NCBI GenBank assembly: GCA_020912385.1
Contig: CP087208.1
Location: 1,364,001 to 1,428,000, forward strand
Source: Neofusicoccum parvum
Taxonomy: Eukaryota > Ascomycota > Dothideomycetes > Botryosphaeriales > Botryosphaeriaceae
Direction of reading: 5' to 3'
Length of the DNA stretch: 64,000 nucleotides
Below, in pieces: positions 57,204 through 64,000 of the stretch; within the stretch, counting starts at the first letter, position 1; every line of letters begins with the position of its first letter. The notes beneath the pieces are model-generated. The model saw nothing but the letters and a program-made list of their open reading frames with translations, had not been told where the DNA came from and ran no database searches. The translations under genes were made by a program, and so were the position numbers.

Positions 57204-58682
57204 TAACGCACTTTGGACCTGCTCGGGAATTGTGGCTGAGGTTCACAGCAGCCTTGGCTCTACAGAAAAGCAACCCCACGCGGTCGAACAAGATAGCCTC
57301 AACAGGTACCGAGGCGCAAACGGCGATCGACAACGACCCCTACAGACCCCAGGCCTTCCATCAGAGGACAAGCGTCCGATAGGGTAGGTCCTGGACAAAC
57401 GGCCTGCTTGCGATAGCAAGTACCTGCAGAGGGTTCTCCGTGGACACGCACAGCTACGCGCGGAGTGGATGGCCAGCTGCAGCGGCTCCGATACGCAAAC
57501 GGCGACCAGTGGTGGTCCCTACAGACGGCTGGAAGGTCTGCTTGCGAGAGTCGTGCCGGGAGAGAAACGGCTGGTGTGCAGCACGGCCATCCACTCCGCG
57601 CGCACTTATGGAGCGATCCTGGTGAATGCCGCGCACCTACCCCACCACCCTCCGGGCTTTAGACGAGCAGCCCTAACTCTGTGTCCGTGGAAGGGAGAGG
57701 TACCAGATGCGACGGGGAGCGACAGGCAGCCAGGTCAACGCGGAAACGGTGCGACACGGGACTGGCCCAGGCGGCCACAACGCGTGCGCACAGGGTCGAG
57801 CGATGGCATGCCTGGGACCGGGGTCCGAGAGGCAGCGGCAGCAGATGACGACGATGGGAGTCGCGTCGGGGCGGCGGAGCGGGTGGCGGAGAGGTCGCGT
57901 CGAGCGTCTGGCGTCACTGTCACGGCCAGGCAGCCGAGTAAATCGCGACCGCGGCCCGTCGTTAATCCGCTCAGCGCCACAGGCTGCCCACCCGGCGTCT
58001 CCCACTGCGGCCAGCACCCCTCCGCCTCTCACATGTTTTCTGCATTGCGCTGAGTGCGTCATTGACTTGCTTTGCACTTCTTCGGCCGTGTACAGGAGGC
58101 AAGCCGATCGCTAGGTCTGCAGCATCGGGGCAGCCAGGAGACCCCCAGCTGAAACGCATCAGCGCGTGTGTGCCACAGTGCAGTGCGCCTATTCGCCGCA
58201 GTCCTTTGTGGGGAGGCGTGCGGAGATTTGACTGTGGCTTGTGTGGAGCGGGCAGGCTGGAGCCGCGACTCCATGTCCTCACCGTGCGGTTGCCGCATGC
58301 GGCATGTCGATGCGAATCCCCGCCGCAGCACTGGAACGAAGCAGCCGCAGGCGCTGGCCAGAGAAGAATCAACACACCGCTGCGCATCGCTGGAGAGGCA
58401 GCGCGTGTTCTCGCCGCCAGTTGCGCGATATATGGTTGTGTGGACAGCACAGCCTGACGGGTTGTTCCCGTTGCGCGATTTATCCTCCAATCTGGATTTT
58501 GGGATAACGGCGCCGTCGCCTATCACGACCATTGCTCCTTCACGCTGCTGACTCGAGCCGCGTTGCTGAGCCAGCCCTGCCTGCTGAATTCTCTGCCTGT
58601 GCCTTAAGAGGCTCGCCGTGAGCCATATTCTGACACCCAGACGTGCGCGCTTTTTCTCCCTGCAGCAGCTGCCTGACCTGCC
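57204..58682. other. GC-rich intergenic stretch with a 17-bp inverted repeat and diverged duplication
   Basis: About 1.5 kb between divergent genes. A perfect 17-bp inverted repeat lies at 57458-57474 (GCGCGGAGTGGATGGCC) and 57585-57601. The segments near 57315-57415 and 57490-57570 share GCAAACGGCGA, CCCTACAGAC and CTGCTTGCGA in the same order, suggesting an old duplication. Many ORFs are open on both strands here because of GC content; none has a recognisable product. Confidence 0.45.
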
Positions 58683-61437
58683 ATGGCCAATCCGAAGCAA
58701 CCCCAGCTCTTCCAGGCTTCTGCCCGCCCTGGCCTGCGGTCCCGCGGCCCTGGAGACGGTAGGCACGGCGTGGATGAGAAGGAGGTCGATCCCGACTACG
58801 ACGAGGAAGACAGCATCGACATCCGGCCTCAGGAGCGCGACTTCAAACACAAGCAGGCCCGTTGATCCAATGCCCCTGCTTTCGCTCCCCGCTAATACCG
58901 CCCAGGTCTTCTCGGGATGGGCTCTTCTCCTGTAGGTCTACTGCTGTCTCGTTCCTGCTTCTGCGCTGACACCCGCCAGCCTGGCATATCAGTCAACGGG
59001 CGTCATCTACGGCGACATTGGCACCAGCCCCCTCTACGTCTACTCGTCCACATTCTCTTCCGAGCCGTCGCATGACGACCTGCTTGGTGCCCTCTCGCTG
59101 ATAATCTGGGCCGTCACGCTCATTGTCACTGTCAAATACGTCCTCATTGTGCTCTCTGCCGACGATGAGGGCGAAGGAGGCACTTTTGCGATATACAGCC
59201 TGCTCGCCCGCTACGTAATGGATGCCCTGGCCTCTGTATCTCTCGAGTAGCTAACATGGCATCAGTGCAACATCTCCAAGCAGGATCCCAAGAAAATGAG
59301 TTCGTACAAATTGGAACGATGGCAGACGCATGAGTTGCGGACCGGTAACCTCAAAGTGAGGACCTTTCTCGAGAACAGTCGGGCCATGCATGGAATACTC
59401 AAAGCTCTGGCTGTATTCGGTGTGAGCCTCATTCTGGCAGACAGTATTCTCACCCCAGCTCAGTCTGTGCTTGGAGCTGTGCAAGGTACCGATGTACCAT
59501 TGAACATATCGTGAACGGCAACGCACTCATCAATCGGCAGGTCTCAAAGTTGTGCGCGAGGATATCGGTACGGACACAATCGTAGGAGTGTCTTGCGCAA
59601 TCCTCGTCCTGCTCTTTGCCTTGCAACCTCTCGGCATCTCGAGGTTGGCAAGCGGCTTCGCGCCTGTTGTCATCGTTTGGCTGCTTCTCAACTTCTGCTT
59701 CGGAGTCTATGTAAGCTGTTCACGCTAGCAGCAATTTCAATTGCGGGCATCACTGACCGAACGCAGAATCTTGCGACCTACGATGCATCAGTGTTGAAAG
59801 CATTCTCCCCATACTTTGCGGGCCAATTCTTCGTCCGCAACAAGACCGACGGCTGGATCTCGCTGGGCGGCATTTTGCTTGCGTTCACCGGTGCGTTCAA
59901 CAAATGAAATATGCTGCGATTTGCTAATTGATGTAACAGGTGTTGAGGCCCTATTTGCGGACTTGGGCGCCTTCTCACAACGCGCTATCCAGCTCTCGTG
60001 GCTATGTCTTGCCTACCCCTGTCTCCTGGTTGCATACATCGGCCAGGCTGCCTACATCTCGGAGAACGAAGGCGCTTTCGCCAATCCTTTCTTCGAGTCC
60101 GTACCACCAGGCATGTTCTATCCTTCGCTTGTCATTTCCATCTTGGCAGCAATCGTTGCCTCACAGGCTCTAATCACCAGCGCTTTCCAACTCCTCGCGC
60201 AAGTCATGAACACAAGTTACTTCCCCCAGATAAAGATGATATACACCAGCGAGAAGTTCCATGGCCAGGTCTACATCCCCTTCGCCAACTGGCTGATGAT
60301 GATCGGTACAATTATCGTCACCGCAGTCTACAACAACGCAAGTACCCATCTCGACAAAGCAACACTTGTTACTGACTTCAGTGTGCAATAGACAACAAAA
60401 CTCGGCCACGCCTACGGATTCTGCGTTGTGCTAGTCACCTTTATAACCACCAACCTTGTTGCACTTGTCGCGCTCGTGGTCTGGCGTGCTCAGTGGTGGA
60501 TAGTGCTTCCAATCTGGTTCATATTCGCCACCCTCGACGGGCTCTTCCTATCCTCCGCCGCCACCAAGTTCATTGACGGTGCCTGGTTCACCTTCGTGCT
60601 AGCACTCATCCTCGCCAGCTTCTTCATCCTCTGGCGCTACGGCAAGGAACAGCAATGGAGCTCCGAGCACAAGCACCGCTCCGGGCCCCTCCTCGTCAAG
60701 AGCACCAACGGCCAGCTCAAACTCTCCGACCACTTCGGCGGCGGCAAAATCCACAACTTCAAAGGCCCGTCCCCCCACACCCCCCAGCGCCCCCACCGCT
60801 AACCCCTCACGCAGGCCTCGGCATCTTCTTCGACAAAGCCGGCACCAAGACGCCCGCCGTCTACGCCGAGTTCGTGCGCAAATTCCAGGCGCAACAGGAC
60901 GTCCACGTCTTCCTCCACCTCCGCGCACTCCAGGTGCCGCACGTGGGCGAGGCCGACCGGTTCGAGGTGTCCGGCACGGCGCAGCCCAACTGCTACCGGA
61001 TGATCATCCGGCACGGCTACAGCGACCACCCCGTCAACGCCGACCTGGGCACCGCCGTGTACGAGCAGCTGCGCGGCGCCATCGTCGCGGCGCCGCGGCT
61101 GGGCGCCGACCCCAGCGCCGCGTCCGAGCCCGCGTCCGCCGACGCCGAGGACTTCGACGCCATCGACATCGCGCGCACGCCGCCCAAGAGCCCGGTCGCG
61201 GACGATGCCGACGACGGCAACTGGCGGCTCGCGGCCCTGGACGCGGCGTTCGCCACGCAGGTCGTGTATATTGTGGGCAAGGAGCAGCTAAGGCTGCTGC
61301 GGGAGAGTAACAGTTTCGCCAAGCGGGTCGTGCTCGCCGTGTTCCTGTGGTTTAGGGACAACACTAGGGCCAAGGTGGCGAAGATGAACATTCCGGTGGA
61401 CAAGCTTGTCGAGGTGGGGTTCGTGAGGGAGATTTGA
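58683..61437 (+). CDS. HAK1: HAK/KUP-type high-affinity potassium transporter
   Basis: Nine exons (58683-58856, 58906-58931, 58980-59214, 59266-59485, 59541-59710, 59767-59890, 59940-60337, 60392-60764, 60815-61437), 780 residues, normal for fungal HAK proteins. A charged cytosolic N-terminus precedes the helices. Family motifs include [56 protein letters not shown], the [15 protein letters not shown] motif, [13 protein letters not shown] and [13 protein letters not shown]. The C-terminal cytosolic part contains a low-complexity acidic insert (about residues 660-690). It imports K+ across the plasma membrane, usually with protons, under K+ limitation. Introns 1, 7 and 8 need GC donors to keep these motifs in frame; exon 2 is only 26 nt. 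Confidence 0.92.
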
Positions 61438-61891
61438 CAGTGGGCTGATGGAGTGGTCGCTCGCGTGTCCGGATGCAGGGTTAACTGTAACGTGTGCGAG
61501 CATGCTCCGAAAATTGAATTGGCTCTCGATCAACTTTTGTTCTTGATGGGTCTGGCGGGTTCGCAGCACAAACAGCTGCCCGGCGAGTGACAGCTGTGAG
61601 TCCTCACCGCATTGCCGAATAGTCTACTAAATCTGTTGCATTCAAACTCCGACGAAATATTAGTGGGGGGCGGATAGCTGGACCCGACACCGTAGCGACG
61701 GTTTTCGTGGTTGTTGTCTACACGAGTTTTTACGAGCACGAGAATAAACGAGGCGGCGTACTGTCGGTTGGATGGCTCCCCCTGATGTATTACTTCCTAT
61801 TTAAAACGTTCATCGGCATTGAACTAGGCTCACTCTATCCCAGTTGTAACTTCTCTCTTTTCTCCAGCGCCAGTTCACATCGCTCACTACC

Positions 61892-63445
61892 ATGGCTCTC
61901 AGCATGAACTGCTCAACAGCAGCTCTTCCTCCGCCATCAGTGTTTGGCGCCGAGATAGTCTCGGTTGAAGCCAGCCTCGTGCAGAACTACTCAGCCACCG
62001 TCAAGGGCGAGTATTTCTTCGGGCACCCCACGATCCAAGCCAACAACCTCGCGTTCTGCAATGTCACCGTCACCCACACGCATCCCGGGTGGGACGACAC
62101 TCTCCTCACCAACATCTGGCTCCCGGCCGACTCGTGGAACGGACGCATGCAGGCGATCGGCGGAGGGGGGATGATTGCCGGCATGTTCACTCTGTCCTAT
62201 ATCGGCATGGCGGGGGCCGTGGCCGAAGGCTACGCCAGCGTCAGCATCAACGGCGGTCTGCCGGACGAGGACGCCACCAAGTGGGCGCTCACGAGCCCCG
62301 GCAACGTGAATCTATACCTCCTGGAGGACTTTGCGGCGCGCTCGCTCGCCGACGGCACGCTGATCGCGAAGAGCATCATCGACAGCTTCTACGGCCGCCC
62401 GGCCGAGTACTCGTACTGGAGCGGCTGCTCGCAGGGCGGACGCCAGGGCTTCATGCTCGCCCAGCGCTACCCCACGCTGTACGACGGCATCCACGCCTCC
62501 GCCCCGGCCATCAACTGGAACGAGTTCCTCATGGGCGACCTGTGGCCGCAGCAGGTGCTCAGCGAGCTCGGCTCGTACCCGCACGCGTGCGAGCTGGACG
62601 CCCTCACCGCGGCCGCCATCGACGCCTGCGACGGGCTGGACGGCGTGGTCGACGGGCTGATCTCCGACGTCGACAACTGCCACTTCTCGCCCTACCCGCT
62701 CGTCGGCACGCCCGTCCCCTGCGCCTCCGTGAACCACACCGTCCGCATCTCCGCCGCCGCCGCCGCCGCCGCCGACGCCGTCTGGACCGGCACGAGCAAC
62801 ACCGCGCCGTGGTACACCCCCGGCCACGCCGCCAACATGACCGCGTTCGACTCCCTCGCCGTCACCACCTGCGCCGCCAACGGCGCCTGCACGGGCGCGC
62901 CCCTCCGCCTCTTCACCGACTGGCTGACCTACTTCGTCGCGGCCTCCCCCTCCTTCGCCTTCACCAACCTCTCCCGCTCCACCTACCTCGCCCTCTACCA
63001 CGCCGCCACCACCTCACCCCACCTCTCCGCCCTCTCCACCTCCTCCCCCTCCCTCGCCGCCTTCCGCGCCGCCGGCGGCAAGCTCCTCACCTACCACGGC
63101 ACCGCCGACCACATCATCCCGCTCGGCAACACCCGGCACCACCACGCGCGCGCCGCGGCCGCGAACCCGCGTCTCCGCGACTTCTTCCGCTACTTCGAGG
63201 CGCCGGGCGTGGCGCACTGCTCGGGCGGGGCGGGGCCGCAGCCGGAGGGCGCGTTTGCGGCGCTGGTGGCGTGGGTGGAGCGGGGGGAGGCGCCGGAGGT
63301 GCTGGTGGGGACGATGGCGAGCGGCGGGGAGAGGGTGCTGTGCTTGTATCCGCGGCGGGCGGTGTGGGATGGGGTTGGGGAGGTGGGGGAGGTGGGGAGT
63401 TGGCGGTGCGAGGGGGAGGAGGGAGGGGAGGAGAGGGAGTTGTAG
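61892..63445 (+). CDS. tannase/feruloyl-esterase family protein
   Basis: Single-exon gene of 517 residues. The nucleophile motif is SGCSQGGRQG, with Ser near residue 180; the catalytic Asp region is LLTYHGTADHIIP and the His lies in APGVAHCSGG. FCNVTVTHTHPGWDD and NIWLPADSWNGRMQAIGGGG are typical openings. The family cleaves ester bonds of gallate or feruloyl groups on plant polymers and is normally secreted, but this protein starts MALSMNCSTAALPPPS without a hydrophobic signal. A missed upstream exon is possible, yet a TATA-like CTATTTAAAA at about 61797 lies close to this ATG. The C-terminal 30 residues are Glu/Gly-rich. Confidence 0.88.
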   Translation: MALSMNCSTAALPPPSVFGAEIVSVEASLVQNYSATVKGEYFFGHPTIQANNLAFCNVTVTHTHPGWDDTLLTNIWLPADSWNGRMQAIGGGGMIAGMFTLSYIGMAGAVAEGYASVSINGGLPDEDATKWALTSPGNVNLYLLEDFAARSLADGTLIAKSIIDSFYGRPAEYSYWSGCSQGGRQGFMLAQRYPTLYDGIHASAPAINWNEFLMGDLWPQQVLSELGSYPHACELDALTAAAIDACDGLDGVVDGLISDVDNCHFSPYPLVGTPVPCASVNHTVRISAAAAAAADAVWTGTSNTAPWYTPGHAANMTAFDSLAVTTCAANGACTGAPLRLFTDWLTYFVAASPSFAFTNLSRSTYLALYHAATTSPHLSALSTSSPSLAAFRAAGGKLLTYHGTADHIIPLGNTRHHHARAAAANPRLRDFFRYFEAPGVAHCSGGAGPQPEGAFAALVAWVERGEAPEVLVGTMASGGERVLCLYPRRAVWDGVGEVGEVGSWRCEGEEGGEEREL

Positions 63446-63754
63446 TGTGTGTGTAAAGGAGCTGTAGTGTATGTAAATAACGTGTCGAGGTGGAGACGAG
63501 CGCGGGCGCTACGCAAAGGCAGCTCATCCCTACGCGTTTGCTCGAACAGGAAATCATCGTGCCGCCGCTCGACCAATCACCGGCTGCCCGCAAGCCTCGT
63601 GCCGCAGCGTCCGCAGCGACAATAACAATCCATCGCGGGGCTGTCCAGCGAGGAGTCCATCCGACTCTCTCTCTCGCCCTCAAGTAGCAACCCCATCGTC
63701 TCGACCGCGAAACCGCTCAATCTGTGAACGCAACCCACCTCGCCCGCCGTGCAT

Positions 63755-63806
<52 letters not shown>

Positions 63807-64000
63807 TCCATCTCACACGGCGCCTCCGTCCCGCCCGCCCGCCCAGCCCACAAGACTCCCTCCCCCACACCCAATTTCCTCCGCCCGCCCGCGCCGCACT
63901 TGGCTCGCCTCCCCGGCCACGACCCCAAAAGTCGAGGCCGTCCCCACCGACCCACCAGCCGTACGTATGTATGCGCCACCGTATTCGTACACCCGTTACA
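63446..64000. other. 3' intergenic end of window with CA microsatellite
   Basis: No gene is supported after the tannase-family stop. A (CA)n run of about 47 bp spans 63758-63804, followed by a pyrimidine-rich stretch that could be the leader or promoter of a gene beyond the right edge. Confidence 0.5.
63758..63804. repeat. (CA)n microsatellite
   Basis: About 23 uninterrupted CA dinucleotides. Likely length-variable between strains. Confidence 0.95.

Noticed and set aside
57469..58850. Several 130-260-residue ORFs on both strands in the 57.4-58.8 kb stretch
   Set aside because: High GC keeps many frames open; compositions are Arg/Ala/Pro-heavy, mutually overlapping and without recognisable motifs.
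62089..63456. Long Arg/His-rich ORF overlapping the tannase-family gene in another frame
   Set aside because: It is a GC-driven shadow: no domain, extreme composition, and the overlapping frame has the complete catalytic motifs.
1..64000. tRNA genes, rRNA, CRISPR arrays, DNA-transposase or viral genes
   Set aside because: I looked for tRNA T-loop motifs, direct-repeat arrays and transposase or polymerase motifs and found none that I could support.

Overview
The window is nuclear DNA of a filamentous ascomycete (Pezizomycotina). The genes carry many short introns (about 48-60 nt) with CTAAC/CTGAC-type branch sites, and the content is typical of these fungi: a HET-domain protein, a NACHT-ankyrin protein, GPI-type wall proteins, GH71 mutanase, GT90, TauD, P450 and a HAK potassium transporter. 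Hairpin introns that look like introner-like elements would fit Dothideomycetes, where such elements have been described, but the sequence alone does not fix the genus. I assigned introns by reading-frame continuity, splice motifs and family expectation; no transcript data were available.

Layout. 0-10 kb: end of a secreted-protein gene, sulfiredoxin, HET-domain protein, Bys1-like secreted protein, GPI-anchored protein, CocE/NonD-type hydrolase. 10-21.5 kb: multi-pass GT90 glycosyltransferase, two decayed genes (DUF6536 C-terminal half; cupin), then an 11-exon MFS anion transporter divergent from a TauD-type dioxygenase, a plausible sulfonate uptake/oxidation pair. 21-32 kb: GH71 alpha-1,3-glucanase, mitochondrial dihydroorotate dehydrogenase with an unusual insertion, a large repeat-rich secreted protein and a pepsin-fold membrane protein that has lost its first catalytic Asp. 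33-36 kb: an SDR and a Cys-rich GPI-type protein.

36-48 kb is an unstable accessory stretch: an AT-rich block with a RIP-like mutated copy of the EthD gene that lies intact 2 kb away, two solo LTRs each with its own 5-bp target duplication, an NmrA-like gene split by one of them, an alpha/beta hydrolase, a P450 and a secreted intradiol dioxygenase. Together these resemble a small aromatic-metabolism or secondary-metabolite gene group.

49-64 kb: a fungal NLR-like NACHT-ankyrin protein, an AIF/AMID-like flavoprotein, a coiled-coil protein of unknown function, a HAK/KUP potassium transporter, and a tannase/feruloyl-esterase family protein without an obvious signal peptide.

Two window-wide signals stand out. 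Three unrelated genes each carry one intron of 222-228 nt with a related long inverted repeat, as expected of an introner-like family. Six of about 63 inferred introns need a GC donor to keep frame, three of them in the HAK gene.
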